The notes: generated by a model not told the origin, from the sequence alone. A DNA stretch of 64,000 nucleotides from Amorphochlora amoebiformis (GCA_054601695.1 BAAHQB010000288.1:62001-126000); one strand, 5' to 3'. Positions 1-58,752 are shown, counted from the stretch's first letter. Numbers and translations are program-made.

Positions 1-674
<674 letters not shown>

Positions 675-1110
675 TACACAGCTTGTATACCCATATGACA
701 AAATCGTTCACAAACCAACCACTCCCCTAGGCCTCGTTCAAACTCCATCAGATCCCTTTCCCTCCCTCCCCTATCCCCTCCCCGCCACCGAATATACCCT
801 CGAATTCCGCCCGCCCCAGGATTTGACTCCGGCGCGCAAATCAAGAAGGAAATAAAACTTAAATTCAGCCCCCCCCCCCCCCCAGAAAATGAAAAACCTG
901 CAAACTCTCAGAAGTATAGGCATTTCTGTTGGCTTGAGAAACTGCAATATGCCTTCCCAGCCTACAATTGGCAACTTAAGGGCCACCGGAAGGGAGCCGG
1001 AACCCGGCTCCATGACTCTTTTCAGCCCGATGACACGTGTAGAAAAAAAAATGTCGGCGAACGTAAACACGTGTCAGCAAATTTTGACACGTGCACATGG
1101 TCAAAATCCA
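675..1110 (+). promoter_or_regulatory. 5' flank of the GcvH-like gene with three CACGTG motifs
   Basis: This is unique, GC-richer DNA upstream of the first exon. It holds a run of 16 C at about 869-884 and three palindromic CACGTG (G-box/E-box) hexamers at 1034, 1068 and 1088, all within 60 bp and ending 18 bp before the chosen ATG at 1111. The reading frame stays open upstream to an ATG at 889, so a longer N-terminus is possible. I prefer 1111 because the motif cluster looks like promoter or leader sequence. The regulatory role is inference. Confidence 0.4.
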
Positions 1111-9259
<8,149 letters not shown>

Positions 9260-10136
9260 TATCAAACAGTATATCTCATTCTTAGTATACATATGTATAT
9301 ATCTATCCATATCTGGATATCTATATATCTATATCTATATATTTATATGAATATAAAGATATATATATATATATATAGTTACTAGAGTTAGTGGTATTAA
9401 ACAGACTAGTCAGACCAGACTCTGATGCAATTATAAAGTTGAACCATCTAGATTCTAGATTATATACATGTACATTGAAATTCATATACCTACTTTCGTA
9501 CACTCCAGCTACTCCGACTAATAACGAAAACACCTTGTCCTAGTGTCGTAAAACGATAACCGTTGTGTACCAGAGTCTCAGCATTAGAGTATCTAGAGTC
9601 TGATGACAATACATTTGCATATATAACATTGATCACTTGAACGTCCCCGGTAACGTCGTGTGACCATGACATATGCATGCATGAGTATGTATATCTGCTA
9701 GATCTTAGTACTGCGCGGTCTAGTATCTATAGTATGCATTACTAGATTTACACACACACATAACTCACACACACACATATATATAACTCACTGATATATA
9801 TTTATTGGATCTAGTGGATCATCTATAGGATCTAGAGGATATACAGCTGTCGGTTATATCTAGTATATACTATCCGGGCTAGATATATCGTGACAAATAT
9901 ATAATATATAAACTATACTGATATATATCATGATATTATATTCTAGATCAGTACTCATATGATATCGGTATATAACGATTATATATACATATAATTTACC
10001 ATTATTAGGATTATCAAAGTACTAGAGTTAGGCCGCAGTTCAGTAAATCATAACACTTAGATCCCCATTGGCGTATGCGACATGTCAGCCATGAGGAAGC
10101 TTTCATATGACCGACTCCCATGCGATGATTCACAAT
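9260..10136. other. Intergenic region unusually rich in CTAG
   Basis: Unique AT-rich DNA between the convergent GcvH-like gene and the next minus-strand gene. It has many CTAG, TCTAGA, GATCTAG and CATATG palindromes. Short open frames on the minus strand at 9321-9678 lack splice context and codon character. No gene is supported. Confidence 0.6.
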
Positions 10137-10744
10137 TTACCACGAGTCCTTGGACGCATCCTCCACTGCGTCATACAGCCTTTGGACAGCTCCAGATGGC
10201 GTCACCGCGGCTAAGGGCACCTAGGATGTATGTATTATATGTGTATATTATTGTATGTGTATCCATGCGTCAGATGTAAATATCTATACGTACACAGATT
10301 CGTATATATATATATATCGCTTGCAAGTGTATATATGCGTTAGATGATATATGTACTGTACCATAAGCTTTCCAGATCCCAAGTTGATCGGTATCCTCTC
10401 AATCAGCTGTAGGACCTATCGAGTATTCTGTGTGTACTAAACAGATTGAATATTATTGACCTATTCACATCGCAGGATCTATTGAACATTCTTATAAATT
10501 GTACACGGACTGAATATTATTGAACTATTTACATCGTTATAATGATGTATATGTATGTAAATATGTAGGTGTATATATGTGTGTGTGTGTGATAATAATA
10601 TCTATAGTTTCCCGAAAAAAAAAAGGTGATGATGATGGAAAACATGCATGTATAGATACATACTCGATATATAGATGCCTTAGTATAATATATATATAGA
10701 TATATTTTTGTATATATATATATATACACATATATATAATATAT

Positions 10745-10784
<40 letters not shown>

Positions 10785-10816
10785 CATATTGAATATGTAC
10801 ATACACATATATACAC

Positions 10817-10849
<33 letters not shown>

Positions 10850-10852
10850 TTA

Positions 10853-10942
<90 letters not shown>

Positions 10943-10953
10943 AATATATGTAT

Positions 10954-10999
<46 letters not shown>

Positions 11000-11073
11000 A
11001 TGCAATCGTAATATGACATACACGCACACATACACACACACACACACACGCACACATACACACACACATACAA

Positions 11074-11105
<32 letters not shown>

Positions 11106-11386
11106 GCAATCCTTATATAACATACACGCACAACACACACATATATATATACACACGTATACATGTACACATATATTCTAACACGCAACTGTTCTCCCTT
11201 CCCCCAACCCCTCCTCTCTCTTCCCTCTTGGGAACCAACCCAACCCTGCGATAAGGTGAACATGAACTTCTGAAACTTCAAATCGAGCAAGCACGCATGT
11301 AAATGGACCTCTTGGTTGGAAATGGACTTGAGTTGCGGGCCGATGCTGGTGGCTACAAGATCGCTGAGCTTCAGATCAGGCGCCAT
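10137..11386 (-). CDS. Unknown small protein, three exons
   Basis: Exons in reading order: 11386-11240, 10406-10362, 10220-10137, giving 91 aa and a TAA stop. The first exon starts ATG GCG CCT and contains an amphipathic stretch ([12 protein letters not shown]). Its donor is uncertain: ending after GGT TGG (11240) restores phase 0 with exon 2, whereas the nearby CAGG/GTTGGG donor would not. Exon 2 encodes [15 protein letters not shown], and exon 3 ends [18 protein letters not shown]. The last two exons have clean AG/GT borders and matching phase. I do not recognise the family. The introns hold TA, CA and a duplicated roughly 60-nt segment at about 10420-10540. Confidence 0.5.
10690..11180. 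repeat. (TA)n/(CA)n intron tract
   Basis: TA runs alternate with CACACA and CACGCA islands inside the first intron of the 10137-11386 gene. Confidence 0.9.
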
Positions 11387-11795
11387 CGAGATGTCGCGCC
11401 TGATGGGGTGTGTGTATGTTTTTCATTGATGTGACGCTCAATGTGGACCTTCTATCTAATAAAAGATGGCGTGAGAACTTGCCGAAAAAAAAATAAATTA
11501 TGTGAAATTGAAAAGAGAGGCTACATGGGGTGGTATTTAGCAACCATTACATATCACACATTAACATATATGTACATATATATAAACATATGTATACACA
11601 TATAAATTTAAGTTTTCGTGAACATATATATATATATATATACATATATATATTCACATAAATGAATAAATAAATTCATTCATATATACATACATACATA
11701 CACTCATACATACATACACGAATATACAGCTATTAGGGGGACACGAGATAGTAGGGGAAGAAATATCTCCGGTCGGAGATACCGCGACAGCGTAC

Positions 11796-12279
11796 CAGTA
11801 CAAATGCCAGCCGTTAATGTCGATGTATACATCCTTACCTATGGCATCCGCCAGCTCCCTATACAGAGATCGCTTTTGCGGGGTGCCTTCATATCATCAA
11901 ATCATCGTCCAATTCCATTCCACAAGAGATCCAAACCTCTCCCCCTCCCATCCCGAACCCCGGCAGGGAAATCGCTCAAAATCACTCAAAAGCCTTTCCT
12001 GCGCTTTATTCTACCTTCCGAAGACACAAACGCGCTGATATCCATAAAGCTGGACACGAGTCCTTTCACCGAGTCCTCATAGCCGTGGCCGCCAACCCGA
12101 CGATGATTTGCAGAATTTTGGGAGAATGATTTCGAAGAAAAAGAATGTCGGCGAGATCGGGCAGCCGTGCAGGGCAAACCAGCACGAGATCGTGTGATTC
12201 GAGCGAGGGACGGCTCGGCGGACACCGAGGAAAAGCATACAGCGAAGACAGCAAAGCGCAAAGCCATTCGAGCCGACAT
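11796..12279 (-). CDS. DUF3181-like protein with plastid-type presequence, 3' end unresolved
   Basis: Exons 12279-12015 and 11886-11796 join in phase 1. The N-terminus has a signal-peptide-like core (MALRFAVFAVCFSSVSA) followed by a basic, Ser/Arg-rich stretch. That is the layout of bipartite plastid targeting in algae with complex plastids. The second exon encodes LYRELADAIGKDVYID and then INGWHLY, which resembles the IYIDV-x-KWHLYL motif I recall from cyanobacterial and plastid DUF3181 proteins of unknown function. The exon may end at TACTG/GTACGC or read on: the following stretch YAVAVSPTGDISSP also looks coding, with an in-frame stop near 11660. No 3' exon could be phased with confidence. 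Family assignment is from memory of the motif. Confidence 0.5.
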
Positions 12280-12609
12280 TTTCCTTATGAATTCTTAATG
12301 AATGATGGTTTTGACTACCTTAACTATGTGAGTGATCTTTAAGTGATAATGAACTCGCTGTAGTACTCAGGTACTGTAGAATCTAAGACTAGCTCTAGTA
12401 GCTGTGATCGATATCTAATGATACTTTAGGTACTTCAGATCTATACTATGATATTATCTAGATTATCTATTGTCTAGATAGATAGTATTTGAGTCTAGAA
12501 TGACAAGTTTCAAATGGTTACCTGCATTGCACGGCGCAGTACAAGCTAGCGTAGTCTCGATAGCCACAAAATGCAACCTCTTCTAATATTAGCTAAAATA
12601 TTCTCGAAT
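12280..12609. other. Intergenic, CTAG-rich
   Basis: This is the 5' flank of the plastid-type gene, with many CTAG and GTACT motifs at about 12350-12500. No gene is seen. Confidence 0.5.
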
Positions 12610-12724
12610 CTAGAGAGACCCCGGAAATCTAGGCAGACTAATCCTCGGTGAACTCTTGATCGAAGCTGCGATAAGATCATCATCCTAAGCATATAGAAAT
12701 ATATTTTACAATATGACACACATG

Positions 12725-12772
<48 letters not shown>

Positions 12773-12968
12773 TATACATATGTATATCATTCATGCACAA
12801 TGTTACATAGGTATTATGACGAAAATATCTTGCACACGGACATGGACGCATGAAATCTATGATACGTGTGAATGTACATATTGAATCCATAAAACAAAAT
12901 GTAAATTGAAGTATATCAAACAGTCTACAGATATCTACAGATAGATGTATACGTATATACATATTATA

Positions 12969-13007
<39 letters not shown>

Positions 13008-13095
13008 TACTCCAAAGATGTCCTCATCCAACTCCCCGAAATCGTCTAACAGTCCATCTTCTTTGTATATATATATATATATATAAATATATAGA

Positions 13096-13136
<41 letters not shown>

Positions 13137-13208
13137 ACATACACATATATTCTATATACATATAGTATAATATACACATATACATATACATATAAACAGA
13201 AACACACG

Positions 13209-13260
<52 letters not shown>

Positions 13261-13410
13261 TACACATAAATATTTATTTCCAATGCTATTATTATGCATA
13301 CATGCACACAACTCACCTGCAAGTTCCTCCCTCACTTCAACCTTTCCCCCTTGCCTACTGGGCCCACACGCGGTATCCAGCGACTTACCACCATTCGAAG
13401 CCGACGACAT
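12610..13410 (-). CDS. Small acidic protein, three exons
   Basis: Exons 13410-13317, 13060-13011 and 12684-12610 give 72 aa ending in TAG. Phases are 1 and 0, and all borders are AG/GT. The N-terminus is MSSASNGGKSLDTACG. The middle exon is strongly acidic (DGLLDDFGELDEDIFG), and the last begins DDDLIAASIKSSPR. No domain is recognised. Short acidic proteins of this type are often adaptor or subunit proteins, but that is only a guess. A GTAAGT inside exon 1 is not used in this model because splicing there meets a stop. The introns are TA/CA repeat (12735-12770, 12970-13005, 13065-13265). Confidence 0.55.
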
Positions 13411-13856
13411 GCTCTTGTGAATTGCATGGTGATTACCGTCGGCATGAAAATTATTATTCTTGTAATCCTCCCTCCGTACCGCTACACTCGACGACGTAAA
13501 ACGGTTCTTGGGACCGCCTAGGGCGTTAATTTTTCGGCTTGGATTCAGGTTTGGTTAGAGTTGGTTATTTAGAGATCTGATCCTTAAGACAATTTAAGTT
13601 TCCTAACCCCAACCTCTAAACCAATCCGACTGACCGGTGGATCTGTTATAACTGCTGCACTTCTGGTTCTGGCGTAGGCTGGAATGGTTTTAAGGTTGGG
13701 TTAGTGATTCGATTGTGTTTGAGCGACGTTACCCGACTAATCGTCCAAATGTTCAGATATACAATGCAATGTTGATAAATAGACGTGCATAAACACTTGT
13801 GTGAATCTGTTGTAAGATACATTTTGAAACATTTTACGAATAAATTTCCTTTTTTG
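13411..13856. other. Intergenic, unique
   Basis: Contains degenerate telomere-like GGTTAG/CCTAACC islands (about 13545-13620, 13700-13715) and an AATAAA at about 13839. No exon is supported. Confidence 0.5.
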
Positions 13857-14003
13857 TTATTCGCATATTTTCACGTATAAATGTAGTGCGACATAAAGTT
13901 GTGTTATTGACCTAGGGTTGTGTGGGTTGGAGGGGGGTTGGGAGTGGATGGAAGACTTAAACTGCTCGATGGCCGCGGGTAGCTTGGAGGTATAGGAGCG
14001 GGC

Positions 14004-14066
<63 letters not shown>

Positions 14067-14097
14067 AATATATATATATATATATATATACATATAG

Positions 14098-14148
<51 letters not shown>

Positions 14149-14283
14149 CCCGGCTTGAATATATGTACGATATTCTCAAGGGTTACGTTCAGGTAGTGAG
14201 ACTTGCGATCCGGAATAAAGATACTCGTCTGAAATATATAAATATATACATTTACATATGCAATATATACACGCACACACACA

Positions 14284-14330
<47 letters not shown>

Positions 14331-14975
14331 CTATACATATATAGTGTATAATATAATACGATGCACAATACATATACACAAACACATGGATACATATGTT
14401 TCCACTGAAATATTTACCTCTCGGAGGATCACCACGCACCCAACGGATAACTGCGGGAACTCGTTCAATACTTGGCCTACGTAGTCAAAAAAATAAAAAT
14501 GCGGTTAAAATTCGATCGCGTTGTACACCAGCTAGGTCTTTGCGCAGCGAAAGAAGGAATGAATTATGCATGTATGCACGGAGAGGATAAAAAAGAAAAC
14601 CAACCATGTATCGACCCGTATATCTTTCCCGTTGGGTCCTTGAGAACCGCGAGAGCGGAACCCGAGCACAGAGAAATCTGAGGCGTATATCATCATTCAC
14701 TTCGATTTTTCCCTGGGACTCTTGCGTTATGTGTATACGTTTATATGCTGAGTACCTTCTTGACGAACGCTATTAAGTAAGGAATGCGTTTGCACCGGCT
14801 TCCTGACTGGAAATGAGTAATTTTCGAATTGCATCAGACTCACGAAGGCAAAAACAGGTGATATCGACTCATCGACTCGATTTTTGGGGGTTTGGGTTGG
14901 GGGGTTGGGTTGGGGTTGGAGTGGGTGGCTCACCCGAAGTATGGTGGAAATATTGTGCTGGAAAAATCGACCCAT
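13857..14975 (-). CDS. HROB/DUF4539-like OB-fold protein
   Basis: Six exons: 14975-14934, 14806-14756, 14677-14605, 14476-14418, 14228-14150, 14002-13857. They give 149 aa with consistent phases (0,0,1,0,1) and a TAA stop. The core reads [31 protein letters not shown], then [20 protein letters not shown] and [13 protein letters not shown]. This matches the order I know for the OB-fold of HROB (C17orf53/MCM8IP): a K-P-x-L-x-V-x-I-K strand, VLKDPTGE-x-x-GTIH, V-LLL-x-x-V-x-VFSP, and HYLN-T-x-N-x-x-x-IF. HROB loads the MCM8-MCM9 helicase in homologous recombination. The usual long disordered N-terminus is absent here, so upstream exons may be missing. ATG 14975 sits 2 nt into its exon. Confidence 0.6.
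14010..14145. repeat. (TA)n in the last HROB-like intron
   Basis: TA tract between exons 5 and 6 of the HROB-like gene. Another TA block lies at 14280-14330 in the previous intron. Confidence 0.95.
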
Positions 14976-15023
14976 TGCTGATACATATACATATATTACA
15001 TATTGCATATACAATACATGTCA

Positions 15024-15027
<4 letters not shown>

Positions 15028-15113
<86 letters not shown>
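15028..15113. repeat. (TA)n between divergent genes
   Basis: TA tract that separates the starts of the HROB-like gene (minus) and the next plus-strand gene. Confidence 0.95.
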
Positions 15114-15118
<5 letters not shown>

Positions 15119-15525
15119 GGAGATCTTGGGCCCGATGATCGGATGGAAAGAATGTGAACTTTTAAATAGTCACTCAAAGTGAAGCTCCAACCCTTACCCT
15201 AACCCTAATCTCTTCCGCTAAACCGAACCTAATCGCGCACCCTAGCCCTAAATATAGATACATTTACATATAATATATATATATGTATATATATGTATAT
15301 ATATATATATATATATATGTATATTATATCTAGAAGCTTGTTTGTACTTAATATGGTCGGATTATAGTTTTTCCTTACGTTTGTATTCTCCACACTTTGG
15401 CGGTGGCTCGATCCCGAGCAAGCTGCACATCTGGCGCCACGCGCGCCCCAAGAAGTCGCGGTCGGGATGGGTGGAATCGGTCAAGCCTGTTCAAGGTTTG
15501 TATGTATATATGTTGATACATATAA

Positions 15526-15588
<63 letters not shown>

Positions 15589-15743
15589 CTAAAAAGATAC
15601 ATGTCAAATACATAAAATATAACTATGTATTTATATTTACATATAATAGAATTATAAATGTAGATATATATATATATATATAATATAATATATGTATGTA
15701 TATATTATATACATATGTATACACACACGTATATATATATGTA

Positions 15744-15800
<57 letters not shown>

Positions 15801-15910
15801 TTATATTATCTGAACATTTATGTTATTCATCCTGCATAGGATTTGAGCGAATTCCTTTGGACACCAAGGTTTTAATTTGGACATTGTCCGGGTCAAATAA
15901 AATAGCGTGA
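15114..15910 (+). CDS. Unknown protein, three exons
   Basis: Exons 15114-15178, 15368-15495 and 15840-15910 give 87 aa ending in TGA, with phases 2 and 1. Exon 2 is GC-rich and clearly coding ([20 protein letters not shown], then [16 protein letters not shown]). Exon 3 gives [18 protein letters not shown]. The last junction is well supported (CAAG/GTTTGT to GCATAG/GATTTG). The first exon ([17 protein letters not shown]) is weaker: its ATG follows directly on a TA tract and its donor is AA/GTGAAG. No family is recognised. The 3' end overlaps the convergent gene by 18 nt. Degenerate CCCTAA units occur in intron 1 and TA in intron 2. Confidence 0.5.
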
Positions 15911-16821
15911 AACACAAAAAAAACATCCATTGTACCAACCATGAAAGTCCCACTTGGATTTGAAATCAGGGTAGCGCTGGCCATCCACACTCGGTTCCGT
16001 CCGCGTCGAAGCTTCGATCTCTCCAGCAGGCCCCGGTATTCTAATATACACAAGTTCAGCTATTACACATTTATTTTCCTTGAAGTCTGAAGGAGGCTAA
16101 CCTGCGGCGCCGATTACCGCTTGTTCCGCCGCGGATGGGTTCGAGAGGCCGCTTCCGAGACCCCTGCACTACGGGTGAGCTGTACATGTCACGATACTCA
16201 TTTGACGGCAGTGACGGATTTCGCATGGAGGGAATGTGCTTAGGTCCGCCGTGAGAAGGGGATGAACGAGGCTCCAGAGGCTTCTTCCATTCAACTGGTT
16301 CATATTCTGGATTAAGTTGCATGTAAAATCGAAATTACGCCTTGTTACCGCCCGTTGATGACGCAGGAATTTCGAATTTATCGTCACCGTCCGCATGGTT
16401 GCGCGCAAAGATGTTGGCCTTCCTGTCCGCAGGCCTGACATTCTCCTTATCTAACCGGGATGTTTTAAAAAGGTGGTTCATCAGAGCTAACTTCCACCTC
16501 TCTTTGCCTGATTTATAAGCGATGTAGTAGCCTTACCTTTATCCGAATGACTGGGGTCTCCCAGGAGATCATCATCATCAAGACATGACGTGTCGTCGAG
16601 ATCAAATCCCTCCATCTGCCAAACGGCTCCCTTCCTGCCGCCACACTGTGCCTGTTCGGGAACACCTGCCAATGCCCGACTTTATCTATGGGTACCGGGA
16701 TTGGAGATAGGCGGTGAAGGCTATTTACCGCTGAAATCTCTCGGAATCTCCAAAACCACCAAACGCACCCGGGTCGACTCAAGTTCCTTCCCTCCGCCCC
16801 ATTACTATCCCAATCTGACAT
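15893..16821 (-). CDS. Unknown protein, five exons, acidic and Pro/Arg-rich
   Basis: Exons 16821-16729, 16651-16537, 16507-16349, 16306-16102 and 16040-15893 give 239 aa ending in TGA; phases are 0,1,1,2. Introns are short (29-77 nt) and repeat-free, unlike the neighbours. Exon 2 is acidic (MEGFDLDDTSCLDDDDLLG). Exon 3 is helical and basic (KERWKLALMNHLFKTSRLDK, ENVRPADRKANIFARN). Exon 4 is Pro/Ser/Arg-rich (GSRKRPLEPIRGG). Exon 5 ends [20 protein letters not shown]. An alternative start is the in-frame ATG at 16615 inside exon 2, which would drop the Trp-rich exon 1. With the 16821 start, only 32 bp separate this start codon from that of the divergent sorting nexin. No family is recognised. 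Confidence 0.55.
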
Positions 16822-16853
16822 AGAATTTTGATAGATCGGATTTAAACATATTC
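16822..16853. promoter_or_regulatory. Minimal bidirectional intergenic spacer
   Basis: 32 bp lie between two divergent start codons (ATG at 16821 on minus, ATG at 16854 on plus). If the minus start is really 16615, the spacer is 238 bp and contains untranslated leader. A shared promoter is inference. Confidence 0.4.
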
Positions 16854-34540
<17,687 letters not shown>

Positions 34541-35555
34541 GGCCCCCACGAACCTGAAAAAACAAAAAAAAACAAACATTACATTCGACTGAGGACGGTG
34601 ATCAATCAATCGATGACTTTCGTGGAGGAAATCTAGGAAATCATTGCAGTCTTTTGGGTGTTTTTTCGTAATTTTTTGAAGCTGCTTGCATGCATGCGCA
34701 ACTTGAATTAAAAACGCATATGCAATAATTAATCGATCCAATTATTATATAAGTGTTGAAATTGTTCTACTTCTAGTACTTGAGGCTCTAGGCTAGTAGG
34801 AACTATCATATCTAGATATGATCCCTAGGATCCGGGTACGGGATATATGTACTAGATATACTTACACTTAAGACAATCTCTGAATCTAGACATTATCTAG
34901 ACTAGTATACACTTAAGACAATCTCTGAATCTAGACATTATCTAGACTAGTATCTAGATCTAGACTATTTGGTTTTTAGCTAATCTACGGTACTGCTAGA
35001 CATCCGCCGGATACCAGCTATAGCTAGTATAGATTGCAATAGAGATATTTACGCTTGGTACGTACCTATGCCAACTTCGTACGTACATGGCGGTATTCAT
35101 ACTGCTGGCTTGACTAGTATCAACTAGCTATACTGTGAGGCATGTACGTACGTATATAAACTTCGTGTACATCCAGTACATGGGCATGTACGTACGTATA
35201 TAAACTTCGCGTACATCCAGTACATGTACGCACGCATTCATGTTCGCTTGACTTGTTCCGCCGGATACTAGGAGATATGTACGTATGTATTCCAACGTAC
35301 ATCTAGTACACGCAAGCGTATTCATACTAGCTAGGCTGGTACTATCTATAGAGATTCGTCTAGTTCGTACGTACGTGTACGTATGCCAACTTTGTACGTA
35401 CATGCTAGACATGTACGTCTACGTACGCGTGCATCTACAGATCTAGGCATGCATATACTAGATACATGCGCGCGGCCATCTATCTACTATATACTGGTAC
35501 AGACTCTAGAGAACATATGACTACAATTTCATTTATCATGATTGACAGCCTACAG
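34541..35555. other. Intergenic, CTAG- and GTACGTAC-rich
   Basis: This is the 3' flank of the sorting nexin, then a block dense in CTAG, TCTAGA and GTACGTAC palindromes. About 45 nt containing GACAATCTCTGAATCTAGAC are tandemly duplicated at 34873-34960, and about 45 nt containing TATATAAACTTCG at 35143-35225. 5' exons of the next gene may hide here, but none could be phased. Confidence 0.5.
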
Positions 35556-35712
35556 ACTACGGCCACTTCATTGGAAAGGATGTATACACGTGTTATGTCG
35601 GATTAAAGAAACCTCATTCTGATCTTGGTAAGGAAGCATGGAAATCGTAAGATATCTAAAATATAGATAGATCCATCCAGATCGTGCTAAAGTGTTTGCC
35701 TCAAGACCATGA
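35556..35712 (+). CDS. 3' exons of an unknown gene
   Basis: Exons 35556-35627 and 35681-35712 join in phase 1 through a strong GTAAGG donor and a CATCCAG acceptor. They encode YGHFIGKDVYTCYVGLKKP, HSDL, then DRAKVFASRP and TGA. The upstream part was not found, so the feature is partial. An alternative 3' path (35755-35796, 35848-35942) is also phase-compatible but would lie antisense to the last exon of the minus-strand membrane protein, so I prefer the earlier stop. No family is recognised. Confidence 0.35.
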
Positions 35713-35803
35713 AACCACGCTCTAGCGAGCTGATGGTCAATAAAACATCACCAGTGGGCGAATATTTTCGACAGATTCTCGAAGGATATGCAGAATGTGA
35801 AAG

Positions 35804-53282
<17,479 letters not shown>

Positions 53283-53608
53283 CGCAGATCGATCTGGTAT
53301 TGTGAAGGAAGGTGTGACACTAAGGGTCTGTCACGAACGACGGATCATGGATAATCTTAGGGGATTTTAATTTTTTAAATAATTTTTCGGACCTGGTATT
53401 TCCTTGCCAACGTTACTTATATGATTGGGTAACAGTTACACCGTGTGATCGCGTCGGATCTCTAGGGTCTAGCCAATGTTTGGGGTTGGGGTTCACAGGT
53501 GTGCAAAATTTCGCTCAGTGATATTTTATTTGAAACATTCGTTTCATGGACATCAAATGCAAGTTCTTACATGCCTCTTCATAGCTACTAAGTTCGAAAC
53601 CAAGAGTT

Positions 53609-53800
53609 TTACTTCTTTAATCTAGTCAATCTACTAGATCTAGTCAATGAGCTATACGGCCCCGCCAATCCCGCCGGTATATCCGTATAATCCCCGGTAG
53701 TGGCGGCAGTGTTGACACGTGCGACTAAACAGCAACTTTTCATCGTAATAAACTCAACTTCAAACAAAAAGATCGTAAATGCGTGATCTCTCACATTTAT
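53609..53800 (-). CDS. Possible alternative 3' exon
   Basis: Open in one frame from an acceptor (TTGCTAG) to TAA, encoding INVRDHAFTIFLFEVEF, MKSCCLVARVNTAATTG and GLAGPYSSLTRSSRLTRLKK. It would follow exon 53888-54070 of the upstream gene if a GAG/GTGTTG donor were used (phase 0). It may be an alternative C-terminus or a separate small gene. Confidence 0.3.
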   Translation of the reverse strand: MNVRDHAFTIFLFEVEFITMKSCCLVARVNTAATTGDYTDIPAGLAGPYSSLTRSSRLTRLKK

Positions 53801-53854
53801 CTAGCAATATGTAGCTATCTATTCGATGTACTGGATGTAGCTGGTCGACTTCGG

Positions 53855-56832
<2,978 letters not shown>

Positions 56833-56874
56833 CGTGTTAGGGTTTGGTTTAGGGTTAATCTTTCAGATTCAGGT

Positions 56875-57270
56875 AACAGTCTTGGAGTGGTTAAGGTGAA
56901 TTAGGGCAAAAAAGTCTTAAAGTGATTAAGGTGAGTTAGGGCAAAAAGTCTTGGAGTGGTTAAGGTGAATTAGGGCAAAAAATCTTGGATTGGTTAAGGT
57001 GAATTAGCCTTGGAGTGTTTAAGGTGAATTAGGGCAAAAAGCTGGGATGGTTATAAGGTTCACTTCCACAGTGTCGCTAAATAGCTAGTGGATTACATGT
57101 CGAACAGAATTAGGGTTAGGATTAGGGTTAAGGTTAGGGTTAGGGTTGGGGTAAGGGTGAGGGCTAGGGTTAGGGATAGGGTTAGAATTTAAGTGGGGAG
57201 AGAATGAGAGTCGTAATTTCGAGTGTAGATGGGTTAGGGTTTGGTTTGGTTATCATTAGGGTTAAGGTTA
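56875..57270. repeat. Roughly 40-bp tandem repeat and degenerate TTAGGG units
   Basis: Unit TTGGAGTGGTTAAGGTGAAT with TAGGGCAAAAA recurs four or five times at 56880-57045. TTAGGG variants lie at 57110-57185 and 57232-57262. The block is intergenic between the 3' end of one minus gene (57507) and the start of the next (56832). Confidence 0.8.
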
Positions 57271-57506
57271 GCAGGCCTGAGAGATGAGATTGAACGCGGT
57301 TAGGACCTAAGATATTGGAAGATATATACATACGTTATATGTATGTAATGTGAATATATTAGATATGTATATACACACATCATGTGACACATGCATATAT
57401 ATATATATATATATATATATAGTTCGAAATATTTATGTATACGTAAGCAAGTTATCGGAATATTTGTGTATATCTGTACAGTCTGACTTGTTCAGTTGTC
57501 CACGCG

Positions 57507-57722
57507 CTACTCCTCTCGTCGCCATGTTCCAGAATCTACGGATTTATGTTCGAGCATATACATATATGTGAATATATATATATATATATATACCTTTGTG
57601 TGTGTGTATATATTTGTGTATAAATATGTGTATATATATATATATATATGTGTGTGTATATATATACTGATGTGTATATGTATATATATGATATTCTCTT
57701 GATGTACTCAGACTTTTTAATG

Positions 57723-57767
<45 letters not shown>

Positions 57768-58011
57768 ACTTAAAGTAATTCAAATAGTGAGTATACCCTC
57801 GGATAGAAACACGAGTTTTTGAACCACTTCTCTTGCTTGGGGAAGTTTAGGGACTGGCCCTGCGAAAATCACACTTATTATTCAAATTATATGTATGTTA
57901 TCACAGTTATTATTCAACTTATATGTATGTTACCTATATTCTTTGTTAAAAGATTTATGTGATACGTATATACATATACATACATATAGATACACAAATG
58001 TTATATATGTA

Positions 58012-58059
<48 letters not shown>

Positions 58060-58070
58060 ATATAGATATA

Positions 58071-58103
<33 letters not shown>

Positions 58104-58124
58104 AATATAGATATATATACATAT

Positions 58125-58163
<39 letters not shown>

Positions 58164-58211
58164 TATATATATATATATATATATATACTATATAGTATAT
58201 ACTATATATAA

Positions 58212-58259
<48 letters not shown>

Positions 58260-58269
58260 CACATATATA

Positions 58270-58302
<33 letters not shown>

Positions 58303-58393
58303 CATGTATATATATATATAAATACATACATACACCTAACGCAACACGATATGAGGAACCCAAGTTGGCAAAAAGCTGTAAGTAGGTAACTAG

Positions 58394-58448
<55 letters not shown>

Positions 58449-58488
58449 AATTCGGAAACGACTAGACTGAGCATAGTAATACGTTGAA

Positions 58489-58528
<40 letters not shown>

Positions 58529-58628
58529 TATATATATATGTGACCGATATCATGTCACTCCGTATGGGATGCACTACCGACGTTAATCAAATAGAAATAA
58601 ATATATATATATATATATATATACATAT

Positions 58629-58678
<50 letters not shown>

Positions 58679-58752
58679 TACGTATGAATATATATACATA
58701 TGTATTATATATGTTATATGTGTATGTACATAATATATCTATATATATATTA

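Noticed and set aside
889-1110. N-terminal extension of the first GcvH-like exon
   Set aside because: The frame is open, but it includes the CACGTG cluster and starts beside a poly-C run; kept only as an alternative.
9321-9678. Two minus-strand ORFs in the CTAG-rich spacer
   Set aside because: They have no ATG-supported start, no splice-consistent neighbours and atypical codons.
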